Positions 5,537 through 12,480 are shown, counted from the stretch's first letter. The stretch: DNA of 47,010 nt from a virus (IMGVR_UViG_3300036857_000284:1-47010); one strand, 5' to 3'. Translations and numbers: made by a program. Notes: generated by a model not told the origin, from the letters alone.

Positions 5537-5797
5537 CTACTTCCCCTCCAGGGCGCGGAGCTTCGCTGCCATCGCGCGGCAGTCGGCGGCGGCTTGTGGC
5601 AGGCTTTTGGCGAGTGGATTATCTAGGCGCTTCGCCAGCCCGTCGAGGAAGGCGGCGGCTTCGGTGCGTATATGCAATAGGTCGGCGATCAGCGAGGCGT
5701 CATGCGCCGCATATTCGCGCTGTTGCCGGAGTTCGGCACGCAACCGTTCGAGCCCGTCATGGTCGGCTTTTTCGCGATAGAACCGATCTGCGCTCAT
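5537..5797 (-). CDS. cassette a: coiled-coil accessory protein (86 aa)
   Basis: First member of the array in transcription order. It starts at the ATG at 5797, which overlaps the TGA of the 169-aa gene (ATGA). Heptads occupy GLERLRAELRQQREYAAHD, followed by TEAAAFLDGLAKRLD and the shared CRAMAAKLRALEGK. A longer open frame upstream is a shadow of the neighbouring gene. It donates the ALEGK-encoded ribosome-binding site to cassette b. Confidence 0.7.
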   Translation of the reverse strand: MSADRFYREKADHDGLERLRAELRQQREYAAHDASLIADLLHIRTEAAAFLDGLAKRLDNPLAKSLPQAAADCRAMAAKLRALEGK

Positions 5798-6303
5798 TGC
5801 TTGACCCCACCGCCGCGACGGATCACGAGCGCGCGCGGAGGGGCATTCGGTTTTTTGTCGATTGCCTCGCAGGCTTGCATGATCATGTGCGCGGGCGTTT
5901 GCGGATGCTTGACCCAATCCTCGATAGCCTGTTTCGAGACGAAAAAATGATCGGCAGGGACGTCCTCGCCGACTATGCTGGAAAATGCGACGCTTGAATT
6001 GCTGTATGCGCACAGGCGACCGGCGGCGAGTTCGGCGCGCACGTCATCCGGGTCGAGGCCGAACCGTGTGATGAATTCGCCGAGGCCGAGGCCGACCTTG
6101 TCGGGTTCGTTGTCGATTTGCTGTTGCGTGGCGAGGCGTTCCTCTAGCGGGACCGAAATTTTCCGTGCCTCGACTTCTCCGCCCTCGACTTTGGCGGCGA
6201 GGAGATCCATCGCTTGTTGCCGAGTATATCCGCCTTTCATGAGGTAGGCGACGGCCGTGTCGATATCCATCCATTTGCGCTTGTCGGATTTGCGCTTTGT
6301 CAT
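5794..6303 (-). CDS. hypothetical phage protein (169 aa)
   Basis: Not recognised. A highly basic start (MTKRKSDKRKW) is followed by a helical part that resembles a small DNA-binding fold (VAYLMKGGYTRQQAMDLLAAK), and later an acidic part (RFGLDPDDVRAELAAGRL). The second half includes a short hydrophobic stretch and ends with a proline/arginine-rich tail. It is in a chain of ATGA-coupled genes between the 118-aa gene upstream and cassette a downstream. Confidence 0.6.
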   Translation of the reverse strand: MTKRKSDKRKWMDIDTAVAYLMKGGYTRQQAMDLLAAKVEGGEVEARKISVPLEERLATQQQIDNEPDKVGLGLGEFITRFGLDPDDVRAELAAGRLCAYSNSSVAFSSIVGEDVPADHFFVSKQAIEDWVKHPQTPAHMIMQACEAIDKKPNAPPRALVIRRGGGVKQ

Positions 6304-6656
6304 GTTCCATTGTTCTCCGTCATGTTCACCCTGTGCCCGACCGCCTCGTGGGCCTTGCGCACGGCGGCCTTGTGCCCGGCCTGCGCGTCATCCCATGAGG
6401 CATAGCGCCAGCAATATTCATGGAGCGGGCCGCCGAATATCATCGTCTCGAACAGGATCGGCGGGCCCTTGCCGTGCATGCGATGATCGATCCCGATGAA
6501 AACCGTCGAGACATAGGACTCGCTCGTGATGCCCGTATAGGCGACGACATGCTCGTTTCGCATCCGCCATCGTCCCCACGTGACGACGTCGGCCTCGACC
6601 ACGTGATGCTCGTCGTCGAGCACGTAGCATTTGAACGGCGCGCGGGGTTGGGTCAT
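6300..6656 (-). CDS. conserved phage protein of unknown function (118 aa)
   Basis: Carries a pattern I recognise from an uncharacterised phage family: CYVLDDEHHVVEADVVTWGR near the start, VSTVFIGIDHRMHGKGPPIL in the middle and ETMIFGG just after it, with RYASWDDAQAGH near the end. These look like a beta-rich fold with conserved glycines. The start at 6656 gives the family's normal N-terminus and overlaps the upstream stop (ATGA). No catalytic residues are obvious. Confidence 0.7.
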   Translation of the reverse strand: MTQPRAPFKCYVLDDEHHVVEADVVTWGRWRMRNEHVVAYTGITSESYVSTVFIGIDHRMHGKGPPILFETMIFGGPLHEYCWRYASWDDAQAGHKAAVRKAHEAVGHRVNMTENNGT

Positions 6657-6895
6657 TCCGTCCCCGATGCCAATTCGACGACCTCTTGCCGGCCGAGGTC
6701 GACGCTCCATCTAAGCCCGCTGCGGACATGCGTGACGATCCAGCAATGGCCGCAGTTTATTTCCTTGGCGGCGAGCTTGACGGCCTGCAACGGTGTCAGA
6801 TCCCGCTCGTCGAATTCGTTATGCATTTCCACGATCCAATGCGGGACGTCGTCGGGTGTCTCGCCGTCGAGGATGGTGCGCAGGCGGCGTTTCAT
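6653..6895 (-). CDS. hypothetical protein (80 aa)
   Basis: Not recognised. It begins MKRRLRTILDGETPDDVPHW and contains a single CGHC pair (EINCGHCWIVTHV) in a hydrophobic context, which could form a disulphide or half a metal site. The ATG at 6895 overlaps the upstream TGA (TGATG); a GTG one codon earlier is possible. Confidence 0.55.
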   Translation of the reverse strand: MKRRLRTILDGETPDDVPHWIVEMHNEFDERDLTPLQAVKLAAKEINCGHCWIVTHVRSGLRWSVDLGRQEVVELASGTE

Positions 6896-7071
6896 CACTC
6901 CGCCTCGATCGCGCGCGCGAGATTGTCGAGCAAGCGCACCATGGTTCGCGCATACAAGTCGGTTGTGTGCCGGCGATTGCGCTCATGCGCCTCGACCGCG
7001 AGCTTTGCATATTCCTCGATCCGGCGCAGGCGGGCGACTTCGGCCTCGGCGATTTTGGCCGCCTCCGCCAT
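6895..7071 (-). CDS. small helical protein (58 aa)
   Basis: Not recognised. Almost entirely alpha-helical with heptad spacing (MAEAAKIAEAEVARLRRIEE...LLDNLARAIEAE). The ATG at 7071 was chosen because it overlaps the preceding TAA (TAATG), the junction type used elsewhere here. A longer frame to 7122 would overlap the upstream gene by 52 bases. Confidence 0.55.
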   Translation of the reverse strand: MAEAAKIAEAEVARLRRIEEYAKLAVEAHERNRRHTTDLYARTMVRLLDNLARAIEAE

Positions 7072-7337
7072 TAGGCTCGCCCGCTCCGCTCGTGTTCGGG
7101 TGCCGCTTGTTCGTCGCTCCATTCCGGATCCGCCCCGGTTTTAGCTTTCAGAAAATCAGCAATCACACTCTTGCACAGATCCATGAAGGCGCGCCGGCGG
7201 CCCTCGTCCTGCATCACGCCGAGGCGGATGCGGGCGATCTCGACTGCGCCCTCGGTCGTGTTCGACATGGCATAGGACGCGACCCACCATCCGCCCTCGA
7301 CGCGCAGAATGAGACGACCGACCGGGGTGATTTTCAT
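7071..7337 (-). CDS. hypothetical protein (88 aa)
   Basis: Not recognised. It begins MKITPVGRLILRVEGGWWVA, a beta-rich start with a WW pair, followed by helices (EGAVEIARIRLGVMQDEGRR and MDLCKSVIADFLKAKTG) and an acidic-basic tail. The ATG at 7337 overlaps the upstream gene's stop (ATGA). Nothing suggests membrane association. Confidence 0.55.
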   Translation of the reverse strand: MKITPVGRLILRVEGGWWVASYAMSNTTEGAVEIARIRLGVMQDEGRRRAFMDLCKSVIADFLKAKTGADPEWSDEQAAPEHERSGRA

Positions 7338-7561
7338 TGCTTTGCGTCCGGTGCCATAAGGATTAGCTTGCGGCGCTTCATCAAAGGGCACTCGCGCGCC
7401 AGCCTTGCGCCGCATCCCGGTTTGAACGGGCAATGCCATTTGAATTTATCGGGGGCTTCGTTCCATTCATCGCGAAGCTCGTCGGCACAATCGAAGCCCA
7501 CGACGTCGAGGTCGAACCCGTCGAGGTCGTCGCGCCAGTACCAACGGGCATCCATCATCAT
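7334..7561 (-). CDS. small cysteine-containing protein (75 aa)
   Basis: Not recognised. Acidic N-terminal half (DLDGFDLDVVGFDCADELRD), then CPFKPGCGARLARECP, in which three or four cysteines could bind zinc. It starts with three consecutive ATG codons at 7561-7553, so the exact start is uncertain. AAAGG stands immediately before the first ATG, which favours the second or third. Confidence 0.5.
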   Translation of the reverse strand: MMMDARWYWRDDLDGFDLDVVGFDCADELRDEWNEAPDKFKWHCPFKPGCGARLARECPLMKRRKLILMAPDAKQ

Positions 7562-7577
7562 GCCTTTCGTTTGCGCT

Positions 7578-7778
7578 TCATGGCCGTGCCCCGCGCAATG
7601 CTTCGCGCCGTGTCATGCCGCGCCGGCGTTTCGAAAGCTCGATGACGCGCAGGCGGCCGGCCTTGATTTCCGAGCGCAGGGTTTCGACCGCGATCTTGCG
7701 CAGCGCGGCGGCCTCCGAGAGGTTCACGATTTCATCGAGCCAACGTTCATATTCCATGTCGCGTTTGGGTTCCTTCAT
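7578..7778 (-). CDS. small helix-turn-helix protein, excisionase-like
   Basis: 66 residues. The segment VNLSEAAALRKIAVETLRSEI followed by KAGRLRVIELSKRRRG fits the winged-helix excisionase/MerR-type pattern, in which a helix-turn-helix precedes a basic wing. It stands directly downstream of the integrase gene on the same strand, beyond its terminator, the usual place for a directionality factor. The ATG at 7778 excludes an N-terminal extension that does not resemble the fold. DNA-binding is well supported; the excisionase role is inferred from position. Confidence 0.6.
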   Translation of the reverse strand: MKEPKRDMEYERWLDEIVNLSEAAALRKIAVETLRSEIKAGRLRVIELSKRRRGMTRREALRGARP

Positions 7779-7845
7779 GGTCAATCCGCATCCTTCCGCC
7801 AGAATCACGCATTTAACGTGTACGTGACCCAAGGAAAGGGCAAGA

Positions 7846-7878
7846 GCGGATCCCCGGTGTCCACAGCCGGGGATCCGC
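7846..7878 (-). terminator. intrinsic-type hairpin after integrase
   Basis: Perfect 12-bp stem GCGGATCCCCGG/CCGGGGATCCGC (7846-7857 and 7867-7878) with a 9-base loop, 8 bases past the integrase stop codon. The minus-strand tail TCTTGCCCTTTCC is only moderately T-rich. It probably limits read-through from integrase into the excisionase-like gene. Confidence 0.55.
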
Positions 7879-7886
7879 CGCAGGGC

Positions 7887-9158
7887 TTAGGCCGCTTTGC
7901 CGAACGCCGGCGCGGCGAGCTTGCCGCTCACGAGGCCGGTGACGAACTCCGCCCATAGCTCGAATCCCCGCCGTTGTGCGGCAAGCTTTTGTCCGGGCAG
8001 ATAGGTTTTCTGCACGACGGTGTGGGGCTCGTGGCCGATCATCTGTTCGGCGACCCGAAAGTCGACGTCGAGGTCGTCAAGGCCGCTGCGCATGGTGCGG
8101 CGCAGGTCGTGCAGGCGGAATTCCGCCACCTTGCCGAACACCGCCTCGTCGAGCTTGGCCTTGGCCTTGCTCCAATTCGAGAATCCAAGATCCTCGGCCC
8201 CAAACACGAACCGGCGGCCCTGCGGACGTTCGCCGATGATTTCGAGCGCGGCCGGCGGGAGCGGGATCTGGCGGGCGTTGCCGGTTTTGGTACGCTCCGC
8301 GGGCAGGTTCCAAACGCCGTCGGCAATCTCCGCCCATTCCATGCCGCCGATTTCTTCGCGGCGGTTGCCCAAGAGGATAGCGAGCCGAACAATCCGGCCG
8401 TAATCGCCAAGCACCTCGGCGGCCTGCCATACGAATTTGAGCTCGGCGTGGGACAAGGCCCGCTCGCGCGGCTTGCGGTCCTTTCTGCCCAACGGATCCT
8501 CGGTCACGCTGGCGGGGTTGGCCTCGACCCATTCGCGCGAGCGGGCGAAATCGAACAGCATGCACGCCGCCTCACGCGCTTGATGCGCCGCGCTGCGGGA
8601 GGGTTTCGCCGCCGTGGTGACCGTGTTGCCGGCCTTGTTCTCGCGCGCGTGTGCCACGCCGACGTCACAAATCAGGTCGAGCCGTTCGGCAATATCGCCA
8701 ACCGAGATCCGGCGCAGGTCGACGCCGTGCAGGGGGGCAAAGTACGAGCCCTGTAAATAGCGCGGATATCCCCGCGCGGTGTTGGGGCGAACGTCCTCGG
8801 AGCGCCGTGCAATGAACTCCTCGGCCGCCTGCGCCCATGTGCGCCGCTTGACCGCCTTCGGGGCCTCGGCCGGCTTGCGCTCGGCGAGCGGATCCTTGCC
8901 CTCGCGGATGGCCTTGCGCACGGCATAGGATTCCAACTCTGCATCGGCCACAGGAAGGCCCGCAACCGGGCCGAGGCGCACGGGCACGCGCTTATCGCCG
9001 ACGAGCGGGCGCACATACCAGATTTTGGAAACGACGCCGTCCTCGCCCTTCCTAAGCCGAATGGCGAGGTCGTGTTGGCCGTAGATCCACTCGTCGGCCT
9101 TGGCCGTGGTGAGGGCGGCGACAATTGCCTGATCAAATTCAATTCGCGGGGCGCGCAT
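7887..9158 (-). CDS. int: tyrosine-type site-specific recombinase (phage integrase)
   Basis: 423 residues, a normal length for P4-type integrases. The N-terminal arm-binding domain (about 1-95) is followed by a core-binding domain (105-215) and the catalytic domain. Catalytic residues are visible: Arg266 in LLGNRREEIGGMEW, His350 and Arg353 in LHDLRRT, His376 in MIGHEP and Tyr386 in KTYLPG. It catalyses strand exchange between phage and chromosomal attachment sites through a 3-prime phosphotyrosine link. A ribosome-binding site (AGGAAC) precedes the ATG at 9158. The attachment core was not identified; either flanking gap (7780-7886 or 9450-9821) could hold it. Confidence 0.95.
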   Translation of the reverse strand: MRAPRIEFDQAIVAALTTAKADEWIYGQHDLAIRLRKGEDGVVSKIWYVRPLVGDKRVPVRLGPVAGLPVADAELESYAVRKAIREGKDPLAERKPAEAPKAVKRRTWAQAAEEFIARRSEDVRPNTARGYPRYLQGSYFAPLHGVDLRRISVGDIAERLDLICDVGVAHARENKAGNTVTTAAKPSRSAAHQAREAACMLFDFARSREWVEANPASVTEDPLGRKDRKPRERALSHAELKFVWQAAEVLGDYGRIVRLAILLGNRREEIGGMEWAEIADGVWNLPAERTKTGNARQIPLPPAALEIIGERPQGRRFVFGAEDLGFSNWSKAKAKLDEAVFGKVAEFRLHDLRRTMRSGLDDLDVDFRVAEQMIGHEPHTVVQKTYLPGQKLAAQRRGFELWAEFVTGLVSGKLAAPAFGKAA

Positions 9159-9179
9159 GGGAAAAGTTCCTTTTGTGAA

Positions 9180-9449
9180 TTAGCGGGCGAGCTTGGCGAC
9201 TTGGGCGGCGAGCGCCTGTCGGGCGAGCTCAAGGCTCGAGTAGGCTTGCGGGCCCCGGCCGGCATAGCCTTCCGGCTCGATATCGGCACCGAGTCGGACG
9301 CGGTGCGACGCCTGCCATGGCTCGCCGGTTTTGGGATTGAGCGGGCGGAATTCCACCACATAGGCGTCGGGCGCGAGATAGTGCCCGCTGACAATCCACA
9401 GCACGTGGCGTTCCGTGGTGACCCGTTCGACGATCGTTTGCACTGTCAT
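9180..9449 (-). CDS. hypothetical protein (89 aa) upstream of integrase
   Basis: Not recognised. Beta-rich centre (ERHVLWIVSGHYLAPDAYVVEF) with a PKTGEPWQASHRVRLG loop, ending in an alanine-rich helix. AAAGGA stands before the ATG at 9449. It is transcribed with the integrase 21 bases away. A role in integration control is possible only by position. Confidence 0.55.
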   Translation of the reverse strand: MTVQTIVERVTTERHVLWIVSGHYLAPDAYVVEFRPLNPKTGEPWQASHRVRLGADIEPEGYAGRGPQAYSSLELARQALAAQVAKLAR

Positions 9450-9821
9450 GGTCCTTTTCGTTGGGAAGTTCCCGGGAAGATCCGGGGGCCGGGAACCGTC
9501 CCGGTCGGCTCAACAGATAAGCGGGCGGCACTGATAAATCAACGCATTTTGCGGTATTATCCCCAATTGCGACCCATCTAGCGAGGTCCCCGCTTTCGCG
9601 GGGGTGTCGGGATGGAGAAAAAACCCCAAGCAAATCAAGGCGGATAGCGGACACCACGGGCCGCGGGAAGACCACGGGAAGGTGAGGCGCAATGCCGCAC
9701 AGGGAACGGGGTTAAGAGGTGTTAGTGCGCAATATGGCAAGACACGTCGGGCCCCTAGTCGCTTGCCTAAACGGCAACGAAGGCCCCGCCTCTCTTGGGC
9801 GGTCCCCTTGCGTTCGGCCCC
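9450..9821. other. Gene-free region with a dispersed palindromic element
   Basis: No convincing gene. The hairpin CCCCGC-TTTC-GCGGGG (9588-9603) with its flanks (GAGGT before, GGTGTCGGGATGG after) looks like a common intergenic palindromic repeat of Rhizobiales chromosomes, whose translations give the familiar HPRESGD/PAKAG strings. An AT-rich stretch (9530-9565) and inverted GC-rich segments (CCCGGGAAGATCCGGGGGCCGGG near 9468-9490) are also present. It is a plausible place for attP because it is close to the integrase and free of genes. Confidence 0.45.
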
Positions 9822-10049
9822 TTAATCTTTCCGTTGATAGAGGTCGGGCCGCAACACTGTCCGGTCGACCCCTGTCACCGCCTCGATCTGCACTAAACGA
9901 TCTGCGGGAACGCGCCGCCATTCTGAAATTGCCTGCGGTGTCATGCCCAAGGCCCGCGCGAGCGCGCTTGGCCCGCCCATCTTTTCAAACGCTTGCCGTA
10001 GGCCGTCACTGATTTCCACAGGGGGGCCTTGCATCCGGCGGTCTTTCAT
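9822..10049 (-). CDS. YdaS/Cro-like transcriptional repressor (75 aa)
   Basis: Helix-turn-helix typical of the YdaS/Cro group: LRQAFEKMGGPSALARALGM followed by TPQAISEWRRVPADRLVQIE, in which the second helix of the motif is PQAISEWRR. Such proteins bind operators of the early phage promoter. Start ATG at 10049; an internal ATG five codons later is possible. It is divergent from the plus-strand gene at 10106, with only 56 bases between the two starts, so it probably controls the lysogeny switch. The C-terminus (GVDRTVLRPDLYQ) is the usual YdaS ending. Confidence 0.8.
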   Translation of the reverse strand: MKDRRMQGPPVEISDGLRQAFEKMGGPSALARALGMTPQAISEWRRVPADRLVQIEAVTGVDRTVLRPDLYQRKD

Positions 10050-10051
10050 GG

Positions 10052-10083
10052 CTACCCTGAAGATGTTCAAGCCTAACCTGAAG
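10052..10083. promoter_or_regulatory. candidate repressor operator: direct repeats in the divergent region
   Basis: CTACCCTGAAG (10052-10062) and CTAACCTGAAG (10073-10083) are near-identical direct repeats with their starts 21 bases apart, about two helical turns, between the divergent starts at 10049 and 10106. Repeats on the same face of the helix suit cooperative repressor binding. I could not place a convincing -35/-10 pair around them. Confidence 0.4.
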
Positions 10084-10105
10084 CGCCATGCAATAGGAGA
10101 AAGAC

Positions 10106-10717
10106 ATGGCAGTCGCACTTTCAAAATATGAGGATGCTTCGTTGGCGTTCCTCAAGGACCATCCCATCGGGACCATCGTCACGCCTGATCGGTTGGTGAA
10201 TTGGGCGGTCGCCGCCGACGGCGACGCCGCCGTTCTGAAAACGGATCTTTTGGTTGACGATCCAGCCAAGCGTCTCTCCGCTCTCCGCCGCCATCTTAAT
10301 CTCGGCGGCGCGAGTCGCAATCTCGACGAAAGTGAGCGTTTCACGCTTGTCATCGAGGACTCCAAGCGCAAGACCATGGCGGTGAGGTCTTTGCAAGAGC
10401 ATGTTCGCGATCAAACGGACGTCGCTTACGCTAAGTCGGTCACCGGCGCGATCAATCCGGTGAAGCGTCAACAGAAGGCCCTCGACGACATTAAGCTCGA
10501 CGAGGTCACGCCAGAGGTGAAGGCGGACGTCGAGGCCAAGCTCAAGGCGTTCGTCGACTACTACAGTCCGTTGCGTAGGTTTCTTTCTCAGTCAGTCATC
10601 GACCGTGAGGTGCGGCGGCTCATGGCGAAAGGCAATAGCGAGGCCACGGCGCGGATGATGCTGGAAATGGCACCATCCTTACTCGGTTCGCACAAGTTGC
10701 TGACTCAGATCGGTTGA
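10106..10717 (+). CDS. hypothetical early protein (203 aa) opposite the repressor
   Basis: Not recognised. First gene of the rightward unit, preceded by ATAGGAGAAAGAC. The N-terminal half (SKYEDASLAFLKDHPIGTIVTPDRLVNWAV) resembles a winged-helix fold of phage regulatory proteins, and the C-terminal half is helical with an acidic coiled coil (KLDEVTPEVKADVEAKLKAF). It is followed by a strong terminator, so it is a single-gene transcript. Position suggests an antirepressor or early regulator, but the sequence does not prove it. Confidence 0.65.
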   Translation: MAVALSKYEDASLAFLKDHPIGTIVTPDRLVNWAVAADGDAAVLKTDLLVDDPAKRLSALRRHLNLGGASRNLDESERFTLVIEDSKRKTMAVRSLQEHVRDQTDVAYAKSVTGAINPVKRQQKALDDIKLDEVTPEVKADVEAKLKAFVDYYSPLRRFLSQSVIDREVRRLMAKGNSEATARMMLEMAPSLLGSHKLLTQIG

Positions 10718-10738
10718 GCCGACAGACTCAAAAAACTT

Positions 10739-10762
10739 GGGGGCCCTCGTCGGCCCCCTTTT
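10739..10762 (+). terminator. intrinsic terminator
   Basis: 7-bp GC stem GGGGGCC/GGCCCCC (10739-10745 and 10752-10758) with a 6-base loop, followed by TTTTCTTT, and preceded by an A-run, just after the 203-aa gene. A textbook rho-independent terminator, separating the early regulator from the ParB-like unit. Confidence 0.85.
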
Positions 10763-10780
10763 CTTTCTCAAGGTGCCGGT

Positions 10781-10948
10781 ATGCGTGAACAAATCCAAGC
10801 CGAGATCTACGAACTCGCCCGCCAATTGCGGGCGGAAGGCAACGGCGTGTTGGCTAGGGAGATCATCAACCTTCTGCAAAGGACACAAGACAATGAAGCT
10901 CCATTACGTCCCGCTCGATCAAATCGTCTGGAACCCGTGGAGAGATAA
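10781..10948 (+). CDS. small leader protein (55 aa) overlapping parB
   Basis: The N-terminal 37 residues form an amphipathic helix (MREQIQAEIYELARQLRAEG) and read like a real protein; the last 18 codons run inside the ParB-like gene in another frame. An AAGGTG ribosome-binding site precedes the ATG, directly after the terminator. Translation of this frame would carry ribosomes across the ParB-like start at 10893, so it may be a coupling leader as much as a functional protein. Confidence 0.45.
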   Translation: MREQIQAEIYELARQLRAEGNGVLAREIINLLQRTQDNEAPLRPARSNRLEPVER

Positions 10949-12023
10949 GAAACTATTTCCAATCGACGCCGACCATGTCGCGGGTTTGCGCGCGTCGATT
11001 AAGGAGCACGGATTCTTTAGCAGCGTAAAGGGTCGCCGCCGGAACGGCAAGGTCGAGCTTGCGTGCGGTCACGCCCGGTTCGAGGCCGCCAAAAAGGCCG
11101 GCGAAGAAACAATGCCAATCTTCGTCGACGATATCGACGACGATCAAATGCTCGCTCTCATGACCGACGAGAACGCGTTGCAATATGGCAGCAACGCCGG
11201 TGCCATCATGAACGAGGTCGCCGCCGCCACCCGTCGGATGATTGGTAGTCTGGTAAGCGACGGGACAATTGTCCCACCGGTCGCCAAGGCTTTTGGGAAC
11301 AAGGCCGGCATAGAACAGGCGCGCACCAAGCTGCGCGGCGACAGCCCGCATCTGGCATTCGGCCATAATGTCATCCATGCCTATCTTGGCGAGGCTCGGG
11401 GCGAGCGTGCCATTCGCGAGGCCATGGCGGCGCTGAAACAATCCGGCGTCTATGCCGAAATCGTTGCCGAGGAATTGAGCAAGCACCCGGAGCGGGTCGC
11501 CGACAAGCCCGCGGCAAAAACCACGGCCATCGCCAAGTCGGAACGCGCCCCCGCCCCGCGCTTGCTCGACGAACGAACGGCAAGCGTATTCGAAAACGAT
11601 TTTCAATTTCACACCTTTAGGCAAGCGGTGACGTCATCGGTGGGGCGAAAGATGATCCCGGTTAAAGAGCAATTGCCGCTCGCCAAGGCGATCATGGAAG
11701 CCAAACCGGAAGGCGGCCCGCGGAAACATATCACGGCCGGCCAAATTCAGCGGCGCGTGCAGCATGAAATCCAAACCGCACTAAAACAGCAACGCGAACT
11801 CGATAAAGAAGAACGCGAACGCTATCTCGCCGAGCAACGCGACGCCGCCATTGACGCGCAATTGGTGCAGGCGAATGGCGCATTGCGTGGCATGATTAGC
11901 GCCATTGCCAAGATGATCGACCTCGCCGAGAAATACCCCAATCACCCCAAACTCGGAGGCTTTAGCGCAAAGCTCGACACGCTCGTTGCGGCGATTCAGC
12001 AATTCAGCAAGAAACTAAAATGA
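10893..12023 (+). CDS. ParB/Srx-fold protein (phage, 376 aa)
   Basis: The N-terminal domain has the ParB/sulfiredoxin layout: VPLDQIVWNPWRDKKLFP, then IKEHGFFSSVKGRRRNGKVE and the phosphate-binding ACGHARFEAAKKAG near residues 60-73, followed by DQMLALMTDENALQYG. ParB-type proteins bind nucleotides (CTP in classic ParB) and DNA. The C-terminal third is a long charged coiled coil (KQQRELDKEERERYLAEQRDAAIDAQ). No ParA ATPase is nearby, so plasmid-type partition is not evident; many phages carry solo ParB proteins as regulators or nucleases. The ATG at 10893 was chosen for the family N-terminus and AAAGGA. Confidence 0.8.
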   Translation: MKLHYVPLDQIVWNPWRDKKLFPIDADHVAGLRASIKEHGFFSSVKGRRRNGKVELACGHARFEAAKKAGEETMPIFVDDIDDDQMLALMTDENALQYGSNAGAIMNEVAAATRRMIGSLVSDGTIVPPVAKAFGNKAGIEQARTKLRGDSPHLAFGHNVIHAYLGEARGERAIREAMAALKQSGVYAEIVAEELSKHPERVADKPAAKTTAIAKSERAPAPRLLDERTASVFENDFQFHTFRQAVTSSVGRKMIPVKEQLPLAKAIMEAKPEGGPRKHITAGQIQRRVQHEIQTALKQQRELDKEERERYLAEQRDAAIDAQLVQANGALRGMISAIAKMIDLAEKYPNHPKLGGFSAKLDTLVAAIQQFSKKLK

Positions 12024-12256
12024 CTTATCGAATGAAACAACCGTTGAGTCACGTCGAAATTATCGAGATGATTTTGGCCAACCCGCCGACCAACGTGCGC
12101 AAGTTTGCGAGAGAGGTCGGTTGTTCGGGCAGGTCCGTCGCGCGCGTGATTGCTCGACTCGAAAGCGAGGGCCTGATCACACCTCGCCGCCGCAGCAATG
12201 GCCTATTGTGGGAGGATGCGCTCGACGAGGTCATATCGAAGCGAAAAGCAAAATGA
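12020..12256 (+). CDS. small winged-helix DNA-binding protein (78 aa)
   Basis: A helix-turn-helix region (NPPTNVRKFAREVGCSGRSV) is followed by ARVIARLESEGLITPRRRSN, a classic recognition-helix and wing arrangement (MarR/LexA-like small wHTH). It overlaps the ParB-like stop (ATGA) and the next start (ATGA), so the three proteins are made together. It may regulate this unit. Confidence 0.65.
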   Translation: MTYRMKQPLSHVEIIEMILANPPTNVRKFAREVGCSGRSVARVIARLESEGLITPRRRSNGLLWEDALDEVISKRKAK

Positions 12257-12444
12257 AACAACTCAACCAACACGGTCACGCCGTGCTCAATCGCGTGCGG
12301 CTCAAGTTCGGCTTATCAATCAATTGCCCGGTCGCCGACGTCATGGCGGCATATCTTGCCTATGATGAAAAGCGGATCGAACTACTCGACAAGGACGAAG
12401 ATCGATTGATGGTCTTTCTACTCGCCGAGATGATTGAAGGCTAG
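12253..12444 (+). CDS. hypothetical protein (63 aa)
   Basis: Not recognised. Helical and charged (HAVLNRVRLKFGLSINCPV, then AAYLAYDEKRIELLDKDEDR). Coupled to the winged-helix gene by an ATGA overlap and followed by an intrinsic terminator, so it ends the ParB-like unit. Confidence 0.55.
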   Translation: MKQLNQHGHAVLNRVRLKFGLSINCPVADVMAAYLAYDEKRIELLDKDEDRLMVFLLAEMIEG

Positions 12445-12452
12445 CTTTCCAC

Positions 12453-12480
12453 GGGGGGCAGAAATGCCCCCGCTCTTTTT
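12453..12480 (+). terminator. intrinsic terminator
   Basis: 6-bp stem GGGGGC/GCCCCC with a 6-base loop (AGAAAT), then GCTCTTTTT, directly after the stop of the 63-aa gene. It ends the ParB-like operon and insulates the next gene. Confidence 0.85.

Larger units (their letters stand above)
4299..5560 (-). repeat. cassette junction element, seven copies
   Basis: On the minus strand the consensus GCCCTGGAGGGGAAGTAGCATG stands at each boundary of the eight cassettes, near 5535, 5342, 5035, 4953, 4663, 4560 and 4298. In most copies it encodes the C-terminal ALEGK (or SLEGK) and stop of one gene, and supplies GGAGGGG as the ribosome-binding site of the next. The copy before 4953 is out of frame but keeps GGAGG, and the copy before 4663 is shortened (GGAATG). 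Homologous 20-25 bp boundaries like these would let cassettes be gained, lost or shuffled by recombination. Confidence 0.8.

Noticed and set aside
6420-7958. Open frame of 512 codons on the plus strand
   Set aside because: It lies opposite six real, overlapped minus-strand genes and reads like their shadow (arginine/alanine/serine-rich, no motif). High GC makes such long antisense frames common.
7974-8756. Open frame of 260 codons on the plus strand inside the integrase region
   Set aside because: The integrase with all catalytic residues is on the other strand; this frame has a repetitive glycine/arginine/valine translation typical of antisense.
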